Source of the DNA: Deltaproteobacteria bacterium
GTDB lineage: Bacteria; JAMCPX01
Assembly (NCBI GenBank): GCA_023382265.1
Contig: JAMCPX010000073.1
Location: 1 to 63,935, forward strand
Direction: 5' to 3'
Length of the DNA stretch: 63,935 nt
The notes beneath the pieces are model-generated. The model was not told the DNA's origin and did no database searches. It was given only the letters and a program-made list of their open reading frames with translations. Both the position numbers and the translations under genes were made by a program. Of the stretch, positions 16,976 to 25,864 are shown piece after piece (position 1 is the first letter of the stretch; the number at the start of each line of letters is the position of its first letter).

Positions 16976-19042
16976 ATGAAATCGATATTTGTAGCCATAG
17001 CTTTGATTGTATCTTTCGGTTATTTCTTCTACAAGGTTGTCACATTGGCCAGATTTGTTATGCTTGGCAAACCGGAGAACAGATTTGATCAAATGGGCAA
17101 GAGGACATGGATGATGTTAAGAAATGCGATCTTTCAGCTTGCCAATTTCAAGCGTCCTAAAGGCGACATACTCTATGCCGGCATAATGCATTTCATGATC
17201 TTCTGGGGCTTTATGATCCTGCTGCTAGGAGAGATAGAGATACTCATTGGAGGACTGGTACACGGGTTTACCTTTAAGTTCTTAGGTTATCCGCTTTACA
17301 ACATATTCATCTTCTCACAAGATCTTATGGCAGCAACAGTCCTAATTGCCATGATAATGTCGTTTGCAAGAAGGTTTATAGAACATCCAAAAAAACTAAA
17401 CTATCATCTAAGCTCTTACTTAATACTTGGACTCATAACCGGGCTTATGCTTACACTTTTTGCAATGAATATAAGCAACGGGGTAAACTCCGAAGAGCCA
17501 ATATCCAAAGCCGTGAACTGGATGCTATTTGCCGGTACATATATAAGTCTTTTTCATGTTACACAACCCTTTTCCCATATAGCCTATGAGATAATATGGT
17601 GGCTCCATGTACTCATGCTTTTATTCTTTCTTGATTTTATCCCGAATTCAAAACACCTGCATCTTCTCGGTGCAATACCAAACAACTTCTTTCTGAATCT
17701 TACAGATAAAACAATGCAGCTCCAGCCCATAAACTTCGAGGCAGAGGGTGCCGAGACCTTCGGTGTCTCGAAGTTTGAAGAATTAACATGGAAACAACTG
17801 CTTGACGGGCTAGCATGTACGGAGTGCGGCAGATGCACGGATGATTGTCCAGCAGCAAACACGGGCAAGATCTTATCACCAAGGGAAATCATTCTTAACA
17901 TCAAGGATAATATGAAGGAAAATGGACCGATGGTTCTGAAGTTAAAAGAAGGTGAAAAACTTCAGGATGCTCAAAGAGTCCAGCTCATAGCAGATGAGGC
18001 AGTTGGCGAGGAGCGCATGGCTTTCAAAAAAGAGCATCCTTCAGAGCATAATACAGCCACATCTATCTCTCCCCAGGAACTATGGGCTTGTACGACATGT
18101 GGTGCATGTCAGGAGATCTGTCCTGTTGAGAACGAACATATAAGAGACATTATTGATATGAGAAGGTACCTTGTCATGACAGAGAGCAAGATGCCACAGG
18201 AGCTTGCAAAAACATTAAGGAATAATGATACCAACGGCAATCCATGGGGGCTTGGCGCTGATGCAAGGCTTGATTGGGCAGAGGGACTCGGCGTTAAAAC
18301 TATGGCAGATCAACCGGATGCGGAGATCCTTTACTGGGTTGGGTGTGCGGGAGCTTATGATGACAGGAACAAAAAAATTGCAATTGCATTCGTTAAGCTC
18401 ATGCAAGCAGCCGGCGTTAAATTTTCCGTTCTTGGTACAGAAGAGACATGTTGCGGAGACTGGGTAAGAAGGGCGGGCAATGAGTACTCGTTTCAGGCAC
18501 TTGCAAAGCAAAACATAGAAACACTGAATAAGTACAAAGTGAAAAAGATTGTAACGGCATGTCCGCATGGATATTATACACTCAAGCACGATTATCCCGA
18601 ATTCGGCGGTAATTATGAAGTTATACATCACTCACAATTCATAAATCGGCTTATAAACGAAGGCAGGCTTAAACCAACAAAGTCCATGGAAAAGACCGTT
18701 ACATACCATGACTCCTGCTATCTCGGCAGGCACAATAACATATACTCAGAACCGCGTGATGTTGTAATCGCTGTTCCGCAGGTAAAGATGATCGAAATGA
18801 AACGTAGTCATTCAAACAGCTTCTGCTGCGGCGCCGGAGGTGCAAGAATGTGGCTTGAAGAAAAAGAAGGCGATCGTATAAATAGAGTAAGAACTGCTGA
18901 GGCACTTTCCCTTAATCCCGATATTATAGCAACAGCATGCCCATTCTGTATGACTATGATTGATGATGGTGTTAAGGATAAAGGTGTAGAAGATAATGTA
19001 AAAGTGCTTGATATCGCAGAAATAGCGCAACGGGCATTGTAA
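16976..19042 (+). CDS. Membrane Fe-S/CCG-domain oxidoreductase linked to ETF (ETF:quinone oxidoreductase, EMO type)
   Basis: 688 residues. Residues 1-230 hold about six membrane helices with several His residues, like the haem b-binding NarI/gamma subunit. Two 4Fe-4S motifs follow: CTECGRCTDDCP near 280 and CTTCGACQEICP near 371. Two cysteine-rich CCG domains come next (ETCCGDW near 491, SFCCGAGG near 616), as in heterodisulfide reductase HdrB and in succinate dehydrogenase E. This architecture, next to etfBA, is known from syntrophic and sulfate-reducing bacteria as the route from ETF to menaquinone. AGGAGG precedes the ATG. All cluster ligands are intact. Confidence 0.92.
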   Translation: MKSIFVAIALIVSFGYFFYKVVTLARFVMLGKPENRFDQMGKRTWMMLRNAIFQLANFKRPKGDILYAGIMHFMIFWGFMILLLGEIEILIGGLVHGFTFKFLGYPLYNIFIFSQDLMAATVLIAMIMSFARRFIEHPKKLNYHLSSYLILGLITGLMLTLFAMNISNGVNSEEPISKAVNWMLFAGTYISLFHVTQPFSHIAYEIIWWLHVLMLLFFLDFIPNSKHLHLLGAIPNNFFLNLTDKTMQLQPINFEAEGAETFGVSKFEELTWKQLLDGLACTECGRCTDDCPAANTGKILSPREIILNIKDNMKENGPMVLKLKEGEKLQDAQRVQLIADEAVGEERMAFKKEHPSEHNTATSISPQELWACTTCGACQEICPVENEHIRDIIDMRRYLVMTESKMPQELAKTLRNNDTNGNPWGLGADARLDWAEGLGVKTMADQPDAEILYWVGCAGAYDDRNKKIAIAFVKLMQAAGVKFSVLGTEETCCGDWVRRAGNEYSFQALAKQNIETLNKYKVKKIVTACPHGYYTLKHDYPEFGGNYEVIHHSQFINRLINEGRLKPTKSMEKTVTYHDSCYLGRHNNIYSEPRDVVIAVPQVKMIEMKRSHSNSFCCGAGGARMWLEEKEGDRINRVRTAEALSLNPDIIATACPFCMTMIDDGVKDKGVEDNVKVLDIAEIAQRAL

Positions 19043-19275
19043 CCAAAAGGATTTTATTATTGCAGGGGTGTACGAAAAACACTAATACGAGGTAATGAAA
19101 CAGGGTGCATAAAACGTATACCGAACACATTAACTGCGATCAGTATAAACTTCGTGAAGAAACTGTCACAACCCATCATCGCCGCTGAAACGATAAATCT
19201 AGCGTTTATACGCTTCAATCTGTCATTTCAGAATGATCTTTTTGCAGCCTTTAAATTTTATTTTTTATCTATGAG

Positions 19276-19719
19276 TTAGTTCTCGCTCTCTGATGAAACT
19301 TCTACTACAGGCGTTTTTGCCTTTGCTCTTTTAACCGATTTTTTCGCTTTTGGTTTTGATACTGTTTTACTCTTTACAGGACCAGACGATGTTGCTTCCT
19401 TATAAAGCTTTTCCGCCTGTTTTCTGTATCCTTCTATCTTTTTCTTAACGTCAGCAATGATCTTTGGAGCTCTATCCTTATAAAGGTTTAAGGCCCTATT
19501 TTGCACGTCCATGAACAGTTCTTCATATTTCTTCTGTTCCTGTTCTACCCTCTTAATAAGATTTTTGATCTGTGGATTCTTATTAGCCTTTTTCATCAGA
19601 TCCTTTTGTGCATTTTTTATTAAATCCTGTGCCTGTGATTGTGTCTTTTTTACCAGATCCATTGCCTGTTGTTCAAATTTCCTTACTAAATCTACCAAAT
19701 TTGTTTGTGCTTTCGCCAT
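19276..19719 (-). CDS. Phasin-like coiled-coil protein with lysine/alanine-rich tail
   Basis: 147 residues. Residues 1-105 are one long amphipathic helix or coiled coil rich in Lys, Gln and Ala (for example FEQQAMDLVKKTQSQAQDL) resembling phasins or apolipoprotein-like helices. Residues 108-140 form a basic tail with KPKAKKSVKRAKAK, like histone H1 or AlgP tails, ending acidic. No signal peptide. An AGGAGG site precedes the ATG. It could coat a polymer or lipid granule, or bind DNA with the tail. It lies alone between the oxidoreductase and the K+ channel gene with 233 featureless bases on its 3' side. Family assignment is tentative. Confidence 0.75.
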   Translation of the reverse strand: MAKAQTNLVDLVRKFEQQAMDLVKKTQSQAQDLIKNAQKDLMKKANKNPQIKNLIKRVEQEQKKYEELFMDVQNRALNLYKDRAPKIIADVKKKIEGYRKQAEKLYKEATSSGPVKSKTVSKPKAKKSVKRAKAKTPVVEVSSESEN

Positions 19720-19878
19720 ACAAAACCTCCTAATTAAATTATTATTAATATTCTATACCGCATTAAATCTATCATGTCAAAGAAAAGTTAAGCCTTATCC
19801 TTTGAACAAAAAATGCATTTAAAAAGTCAGGGAGTGAACAAGCGATTGCAGACTGCGTATGGGGATGGACAAATCAAT

Positions 19879-20895
19879 TTACTTTGTTGGCCTTTGAGGA
19901 GAAGTGATCTGTTCCAATTTTTCAAGAGTCTGCGCCCTGCCAATGGCTATAAGAATATCTCCGCTACTGATAGCAAATTGTGAAGCGGGATTGTACATAA
20001 ATTGCCCATCAGGTTTTCTTACAGCAATAATAATAATATCAAAAAGCTGTCTTATTTTTGACTCTTCGAGTGTTTTACCATTCAACGTAGAAGTTTTATC
20101 TATAGAAAGTTCTTCTATTTTAAGATCAATATTTGATTTATCAATGGCAAGCTCCATAAAATCAATCACATTCGGTTTTATTACACTATGTGCTATTTTT
20201 TCACCACCTATGATGTATGGGGATATTACTCTATTAGCACCAGCCTTATATAACTTTGAGATTGAAGAACTATCACCGGCCCTTGATATTATAAAAAGTG
20301 AAGAATTCATATCCCTTGCTGTCAGAACTGTATAAACATTGTCTGCATCATTTGCCATAACTGCTATAAGACCTCTTGCCTTATCTATGCCTGCCTTTTT
20401 TAAAACTTCTTCGTCTGTTCCATCACCTTGAATAAATAAGTATTCATTCTGTTCTGTCATGCCTAAAATACTTGCATCACGATCTATTGCAATAAATGAA
20501 ACATTATTATTCTTCAACACCTTAGCCACGGTGGTACCTATTCGTCCAAGACCGCATAGTATGTAATGATCCTTTAGTTGTTCTATTGCCTTTATCACTT
20601 TATTCCTCCCTATGGTTTCCCTTAATTCACCTTCTATTATAGCCCTGAATAATCCGCCGGCACTGTATGTAACAAAACCTATGCCTATAACAATCATGAA
20701 AACAGCAAATATCTCACCTTTTGGATCCAATCGCCTTGCCCCTCCACTATACCCGACAGTACTCAAGATTACGATGGTTGTGTACGCCGCCTCTACAAAG
20801 CTAAACTGCTCAAGATACATGAATCCCGCGGTCCCAATAGCAATTATAATAATAAGTGTTATTAAGTACCTATAAATGTTCTTAGGAATGGTCAT
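19879..20895 (-). CDS. Two-helix potassium channel with RCK (TrkA-N/TrkA-C) domains
   Basis: 338 residues. Two membrane helices (about 10-28 and 60-85) flank a pore loop with the filter TVGYSGG near residues 41-47. The usual filter is TVGYGD or TVGFGE; here the position after Tyr is Ser. Residues 108-225 form the RCK NAD-binding fold (GLGRIGTTVAKVL, DRDASILG, GDGTDEEVLKKAGI), and 250-335 a TrkA-C domain. The layout is that of MthK-like channels gated by a cytosolic ring. Its start overlaps the end of ilvE by 4 bases (ATGA), which is an unusual pairing and likely only reflects shared transcription. Confidence 0.92.
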   Translation of the reverse strand: MTIPKNIYRYLITLIIIIAIGTAGFMYLEQFSFVEAAYTTIVILSTVGYSGGARRLDPKGEIFAVFMIVIGIGFVTYSAGGLFRAIIEGELRETIGRNKVIKAIEQLKDHYILCGLGRIGTTVAKVLKNNNVSFIAIDRDASILGMTEQNEYLFIQGDGTDEEVLKKAGIDKARGLIAVMANDADNVYTVLTARDMNSSLFIISRAGDSSSISKLYKAGANRVISPYIIGGEKIAHSVIKPNVIDFMELAIDKSNIDLKIEELSIDKTSTLNGKTLEESKIRQLFDIIIIAVRKPDGQFMYNPASQFAISSGDILIAIGRAQTLEKLEQITSPQRPTK

Positions 20896-21815
20896 GCAGT
20901 ATAATAGAAAAGCCAGTTTTTATGCTTTTTATCTCTGCCTTTTACTATATTGAAGAATTTTTTTTGCAGTAATTGAAAGATCTTGCATGGTTTACCGTCG
21001 CCTATTCTTCTGTCATCAACTTCCCTTACAGGTGTAATTTCTGCTGCTGTCCCGGTGAGGAATACACCATCTGCTATGTAAAGTTCATCCCTCGTAAATC
21101 TTTCTTCTTCAACAGGGATACCGGACTCTTTTGCAAGCTGTATGATTGTTTCACGGGTAATACCGGGTAATATTGATGTAAGCGGTGGAGTTTTAATAAC
21201 ACCATTTTTAACAATAAAAATATTCTCACCGCTGCCCTCTGCAACATAGCCGTCTTGATCAAGAAGTATGGTTTCATCATAACCATTCAGTTTAGCTTCT
21301 TTTTTAGCAAGTATAGAGTTCATGTACGCTCCACTTATTTTAGCCTTGCTCATTACAGCATTAACGTTATACCGCGCATAAGAGGATATCCTTGCCCTAA
21401 TGCCGTTCAGAAGCCCTTCTTCGCCAAGATACGCGCCCCATGGCCATACAGCTATTACGATATGTATTGGATTATCTTCCACGTACAAACCCATATCGCC
21501 GTAACCTATAAATGCTATGGGCCTTATATAACCCTCTTTTAACTTGTTCTTCTGTAAAGTTTTTACGATAGCGTCCTTTATCTGCTCCTGCGTGAACGGA
21601 TAATCCATAAGCATTATATGTGCTGAATCAAAAAATCTTTTTACGTGGCTATCAATTCTAAAAACCGTTGATTTGCCATTAACCGTTTTATAGGCTCTTA
21701 TACCCTCAAATGGTGCAACTCCATAGTGCAATGAGTGTGTCAACACATGAATCTTTGCATCCTCCCATTTTACAAATTTGCCGTCCATCCAAATATAATC
21801 GGTTTTTTGTATCAT
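20892..21815 (-). CDS. ilvE: Branched-chain amino-acid aminotransferase
   Basis: 307 residues of fold-type IV PLP aminotransferases, normal length. Visible marks: YIWMDGKFVKWEDAKIHVL start, HSLHYG, FEGIRAY (family EGIRAY), the SKAKISGAYMNS segment with the PLP Lys, and the class IV signature from ETILLDQDGYVAEGSGENIF into FIVKNG. EGIRAY and GTAAEITPVREVD point to the ilvE rather than D-amino-acid subgroup. It catalyses the last step of Val, Leu and Ile synthesis and the first step of their breakdown. The downstream K+ channel overlaps by 4 bases; the upstream DUF4388 gene ends 11 bases before. Confidence 0.95.
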   Translation of the reverse strand: MIQKTDYIWMDGKFVKWEDAKIHVLTHSLHYGVAPFEGIRAYKTVNGKSTVFRIDSHVKRFFDSAHIMLMDYPFTQEQIKDAIVKTLQKNKLKEGYIRPIAFIGYGDMGLYVEDNPIHIVIAVWPWGAYLGEEGLLNGIRARISSYARYNVNAVMSKAKISGAYMNSILAKKEAKLNGYDETILLDQDGYVAEGSGENIFIVKNGVIKTPPLTSILPGITRETIIQLAKESGIPVEEERFTRDELYIADGVFLTGTAAEITPVREVDDRRIGDGKPCKIFQLLQKKFFNIVKGRDKKHKNWLFYYTA

Positions 21816-21826
21816 TGTTTTCCCTT

Positions 21827-23296
21827 CTATTGCTTAAAAAGTTTTTTGAATACACCTGTCTGATTTTTTTTTGAAAGTTCGTAAGCCCTTATCTCTCTAA
21901 GAGCATCAATGTTGCTTGGATTCAGACTATACGCCATTGCAAATTCTTCCATTGCTTTACCCTCATCACCTTTCACCTTGAGTATCCTTCCAAGAAAATA
22001 ATGCCCCGAATCCTGTTCCTTATTTAATTGCAGCCCTCTTTTTATATAATCGATCGCTTTTGATCTCGCCTGTTCAGAATCTGGATCAAGTTTGAATATA
22101 GACCATCCAAGATATGCTATATATTCACCTTCATTGGGATTAAGTTCAACAGCCCATTTAAAATTATCGTGAGCACCTTTCGCATCATTTGTTTTAAGAA
22201 GTACCTCTCCTTTCTGAAATTGCAACTCTGCCCTGAGTATTGCATCTGCTTCATTATCATCAGTATTTTTCTTACCCGTTTTCAGGTAATTATCGTATTT
22301 GGCATGTTCCTCTTCACTAAACAATGTTTCATAAGCATTTGTAATGATCGTAAATATCTCTGCCGCGATATCTCTTACCTCGGGTGGATATTCATAATAA
22401 TGATCCGGATGATATTCTTTTGCAAGCATGAAATATGCCTTTTTTATTAAAGCCTTATTTGCCTGTTGATTAACACCAAGACACTCGTAAAAGTTTTTTT
22501 CTTTTAAATTTTCGGTTTTGTCTTTCAATTGTTCCAACAGTTTTTTATGCTCCTGCGATAGCTCCTGTTTTGCTTGCATATGTGCCTGATTATTATCGAA
22601 CATTACATATTCAAGAGCAAAAAATAAAAATATCATGCTTCTTATTTGATTATTTGCAAGGAATGCTGTGATAATTTCTTTAAGCGTTTTGTTTGATGCC
22701 AGCTTTGTCAGTATATTTAGCTCTTCCTGTGTTAGTTGAAACAAAGACGGCTCATAGTTATAATGTCCTTTTATACATCTCTTGTTAAGATTTTTATTTA
22801 TAAAATCCAATATAATATCTTTTGGTAAATAGGTTTTTACACCCTCCAGGACAAGCGGGAATAAAGGTAATGATAAAGATGATAAAAGACTTTCCGGTAA
22901 AGTCATTTCTCTAAAATGGAACTTACCCCCTGCCATTGTGAATGTATAAACAAACCTCATTCTGAGTTGTAATTTTAGGGCATCATTAATATTGATGGGC
23001 AATAAGCCTCTTTTCTGTAAAACAGCTCCTTGCCGTTCCTTATTCTGTATTACCTCGTTTAAAGAAGTCTCATAATCGGATTGATTTATCAGCCCTGCTT
23101 CAAATAAAACCCTGCCAAGTGTTTCTTTCAATATGTTGGACCTGCCGGCTACGAGCATTCCATTCTTAAAGTATAACTCCTTCTTAAACTTACCTATTTC
23201 AGCCCTCAGAATACCTTCCAGCCTGTTTACTGAAATATTATAAAATGTTTTTATCAGTAATGGTTCCTCAATATTACCAGAATTACTATAATTCAT
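21827..23296 (-). CDS. DUF4388 / DnaJ-domain / TPR protein
   Basis: 489 residues in three parts. Residues 10-140 look like DUF4388 (PATAN-like), with GILRAEIGKFKKELYFKNGMLVAGRSN, found largely in deltaproteobacterial signalling proteins. Residues 268-340 are a J domain with FYECLGVNQQA, the HPD tripeptide near 295 and an EEHAKYDNYL end. Residues 355-475 contain about three TPR units (GEYIAYLGWSIFKL, GHYFLGRILKVKGD). Intact HPD implies it can recruit DnaK. The combination suggests an adaptor for the chaperone or a gliding/polarity complex. Downstream is ilvE, probably unrelated in role. Confidence 0.85.
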   Translation of the reverse strand: MNYSNSGNIEEPLLIKTFYNISVNRLEGILRAEIGKFKKELYFKNGMLVAGRSNILKETLGRVLFEAGLINQSDYETSLNEVIQNKERQGAVLQKRGLLPININDALKLQLRMRFVYTFTMAGGKFHFREMTLPESLLSSLSLPLFPLVLEGVKTYLPKDIILDFINKNLNKRCIKGHYNYEPSLFQLTQEELNILTKLASNKTLKEIITAFLANNQIRSMIFLFFALEYVMFDNNQAHMQAKQELSQEHKKLLEQLKDKTENLKEKNFYECLGVNQQANKALIKKAYFMLAKEYHPDHYYEYPPEVRDIAAEIFTIITNAYETLFSEEEHAKYDNYLKTGKKNTDDNEADAILRAELQFQKGEVLLKTNDAKGAHDNFKWAVELNPNEGEYIAYLGWSIFKLDPDSEQARSKAIDYIKRGLQLNKEQDSGHYFLGRILKVKGDEGKAMEEFAMAYSLNPSNIDALREIRAYELSKKNQTGVFKKLFKQ

Positions 23297-23365
23297 AATA
23301 GCCTTCTATTAGCATAAATCAATAAACTATTGCAAGTTCGTTCAATATTTGTGTAAATAACTTAA

Positions 23366-24502
23366 ATGTTTAAAAAGATATCCGGAACTTTTGTATTTAT
23401 ATGTGTTTTTTTATTTTTTAAAGCGTGCGCAGTGCATGCTCAATCCATACCAACTGTCAGAATTGATGTACTTAACAACATTAGTACGCTTCACATAGAA
23501 GGAAATGATCTAATGCTTATAGATACATACAGAAACCTATATATTTACAAAAACAACGGCTATTCCTATATTATCGTATCCGCTACAAATAATGGAATAA
23601 TGGTAAACAAGAAGATTTACCCAACAAGGCTTGTTACGCTCCTTTTCTCAAAAGGCATTATCCGGATAAACGGAAAACTCTTAAGAGGACATCTTGAGAT
23701 AGCTGTTTTAACTTCGGATAGGCTTGTTGTGATAAATGAGGTTGATCTCGAAAGTTATGTTGCGGGTATAGTAAACGCTGAGATGCCTCATAATTGGTCT
23801 ATTGAGGCTTTGAAAGCACAGGCTGTTGTTGCAAGAACTTATGCTATGTGGCAGAAAGAACGGCATTTAAACGATTATTATGATATGTCTGCAAATTTTA
23901 TGGATCAGGTTTATGACGGTGCAGAATCAGAAGACAAAAAGGGATGGGAAGCCGTAAACTCAACAAAGGGCGAGATTATAACTTATCACGATAAACCCAT
24001 CCTTGCCATGTATCATGCTATATGCGGCGGTGAAACGGAGAACTCAGAAGATGCTGTTGGTCATGATTATCCATATCTCCGTACTAAAAAGTGCGATTTT
24101 TGTAGATTTGCACCTGGGTTTAACTGGAAATACACTATCTCCTTCAATGAGCTTACAAGAAGATTAATAGCTAATGGATACAGGCTTTCAGGTGTTTATG
24201 GTTTTGCAGTTTTAAAGAGAAGCAGGACTAAAAGGGTTATGACCGCAAGAATCGTTATTGATCATGGTTACCTTGATCTCGACGGTACAACCTTAAGAAG
24301 TATTGTGGGTTACGATAAATTAAGAAGTACATTGTTCTGGTTCAGGATAAAACATGGCGATATTTTATTTAACGGCAGAGGTTTTGGACATGGAGTTGGT
24401 ATGTGTCAATGGGGTGCGTATGGTATGGCAAAAAAAGGCTATAACTATAAACAGATCATCCATTATTACTATACTGATGTTCATATAAAGAAGTTTTATT
24501 AA
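23366..24502 (+). CDS. SpoIID/LytB-domain protein (peptidoglycan lytic enzyme)
   Basis: 378 residues. An N-terminal signal peptide (hydrophobic 9-24, cleaved after VHA) exports it. Residues 130-370 form the SpoIID domain: VDLESYVAGIVNAEMPHNW, the catalytic-Glu EMPHNWSIEALKAQAVVARTYA region, SANFMDQVYDG, AMYHAICGGETENSEDAVG with conserved Cys and Glu, CDFC, and the C-terminal GRGFGHGVGMCQWGAYG signature. In sporulators SpoIID cuts denuded peptidoglycan; in Gram-negative bacteria the family likely remodels the cell wall in the periplasm. No Shine-Dalgarno is clear. It stands alone, divergent from the DUF4388 gene. Confidence 0.93.
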   Translation: MFKKISGTFVFICVFLFFKACAVHAQSIPTVRIDVLNNISTLHIEGNDLMLIDTYRNLYIYKNNGYSYIIVSATNNGIMVNKKIYPTRLVTLLFSKGIIRINGKLLRGHLEIAVLTSDRLVVINEVDLESYVAGIVNAEMPHNWSIEALKAQAVVARTYAMWQKERHLNDYYDMSANFMDQVYDGAESEDKKGWEAVNSTKGEIITYHDKPILAMYHAICGGETENSEDAVGHDYPYLRTKKCDFCRFAPGFNWKYTISFNELTRRLIANGYRLSGVYGFAVLKRSRTKRVMTARIVIDHGYLDLDGTTLRSIVGYDKLRSTLFWFRIKHGDILFNGRGFGHGVGMCQWGAYGMAKKGYNYKQIIHYYYTDVHIKKFY

Positions 24503-24637
24503 CCTGAAAAGGAAGTTTGTTTGCTCTTCTGCAAATAAAACGGCTTCGTTTTGAACAAGACAAGATATGGTTTACTTAAAACTTGTATTTCCACTGATTG
24601 TGATGCATAATTATAGATAAATGAAGGAGGATAATTT

Positions 24638-25243
24638 ATGAATAAAAACTCTTCCAAGGCTTATACGCTTAAAGATGGTTCTAAAATAACTATAAGACCT
24701 ATGCTTAAATCAGACGGAAACAAACTTTACGATTTTTTTATACATATACCTGAAGAAGATAGAGAGTTTTTAAGGCATGATGTGTCAGACAAAAAACTAA
24801 TTGACAAGTGGTGCAAAGAACTTGATTATGATAAAGTCTTACCTCTGCTTGCCCTTGATAAAGATGATAAAATAGTCGGCGACGCAAGCCTTCATTCGGA
24901 ATCGTACGGATGGACAAGACATATCGGTGAAATAAGAATAGTCGTTTCAAGATTGTACAGAGGTAAAGGGCTGGGCTTTGCTCTCTCAAGAGAGATATTC
25001 CTTGTTGCACTTGAAAAAAAGCTGTCTAAACTTATTGCAGAGATGGCCGCAGAACAAAAGGGTGCTATTAATGTATTTGAGAAACTTGGTTTTATAAAAG
25101 AGGCACAGCTTAAAAATCATATAATAAACCATAAAGGATTTACGCATGATCTTGTTATCATGACCAATGACGTGAAGGAAGCGGTAAAATTAATGGAGCA
25201 GTATGAAGTTGAAAAACTTTACCTTAATCCTATGGAAGGATAG
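24638..25243 (+). CDS. GNAT-family N-acetyltransferase
   Basis: 201 residues with an excellent GAAGGAGG site. The GNAT fold is visible: IRPMLKSDGNKLYDF (beta1-alpha1), GDASLHSESYG, the acetyl-CoA-binding VSRLYRGKGLGFALSREIF (R-x-x-G-x-G, near residues 105-125) and NVFEKLGFIKEAQLKNHI at the end. Residues 175-201 are an extra tail. The substrate is unknown; related stand-alone enzymes in anaerobes acetylate amino groups of metabolites or protein lysines. It is flanked by gaps of 135 and 201 bases, so it is probably transcribed alone. Confidence 0.9.
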   Translation: MNKNSSKAYTLKDGSKITIRPMLKSDGNKLYDFFIHIPEEDREFLRHDVSDKKLIDKWCKELDYDKVLPLLALDKDDKIVGDASLHSESYGWTRHIGEIRIVVSRLYRGKGLGFALSREIFLVALEKKLSKLIAEMAAEQKGAINVFEKLGFIKEAQLKNHIINHKGFTHDLVIMTNDVKEAVKLMEQYEVEKLYLNPMEG

Positions 25244-25444
25244 GTCTTTTATATATCTAAATTTATAGGCAAGATATCTCTAAAACGTATGGAAGCAACA
25301 AAAGATGACAGAATACTCTGGTAAATAATAAATCGGCGGACAGGCGTTTTATCTTTTCTATTGTAGCTAAAGCTGTTACAGACATGTATGGTAAACCAAT
25401 AACAATATTATTAATATGTGAAATCATTTTTATGCGGAGTGATT

Positions 25445-25864
25445 ATGGATACAAAAAAAATTTATAGAAGATTATCAAGAAGAATAGAAAACATGAATAG
25501 TTATGAGAAAACAAGACTATTTGCAATCATTGGAATGAGTATCTTTATTACACTCATACTAATAGGTTTAATCGTTTTTTTCTCTTTGAGAAACCTTAAT
25601 GTTATTATAGGTGTTGACACTACAGGACTCCTCGGTAACCCTTCTGTACTCATAAATAACCAGTCATCATCAACCATTAAAAATGTAAAAGTCATTATGG
25701 ACAATCAATACGAGTCATCCATAAAGTCTATAAAACCAAAAGCGTCTGCTGTTGTTTACTTTAACACCTTTACACCATTGCCGCCCAATAATTACATGCC
25801 AAAGCAGATCATGATTAAGTCGGGAATCGGTGTTGCAAAAAAAAGTATATCCCCTGAACAATAA
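25445..25864 (+). CDS. Small single-pass membrane protein, unknown function
   Basis: 139 residues from the ATG at 25445, chosen over a GTG at 25418 because GGAG stands just in front of it. A basic N-terminus (residues 1-25) is followed by one membrane helix (about 29-50), then an 80-residue outside domain with ILINNQSSSTIKNVKVIMDNQYESSIKSI. That part has the alternating pattern of an Ig-like or TRASH-type beta-sandwich but no family was recognised. The stop codon overlaps the priA start by one base (TAATG), so the two are translated in concert. Function unknown. Confidence 0.8.
   Translation: MDTKKIYRRLSRRIENMNSYEKTRLFAIIGMSIFITLILIGLIVFFSLRNLNVIIGVDTTGLLGNPSVLINNQSSSTIKNVKVIMDNQYESSIKSIKPKASAVVYFNTFTPLPPNNYMPKQIMIKSGIGVAKKSISPEQ

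Noticed and set aside
19043-19275. Possible terminator or gene in the 233-base gap after the oxidoreductase
   Set aside because: Only a weak CTGAAA/TTTCAG pair 47 bases apart was found, without a T-run, and no credible reading frame.
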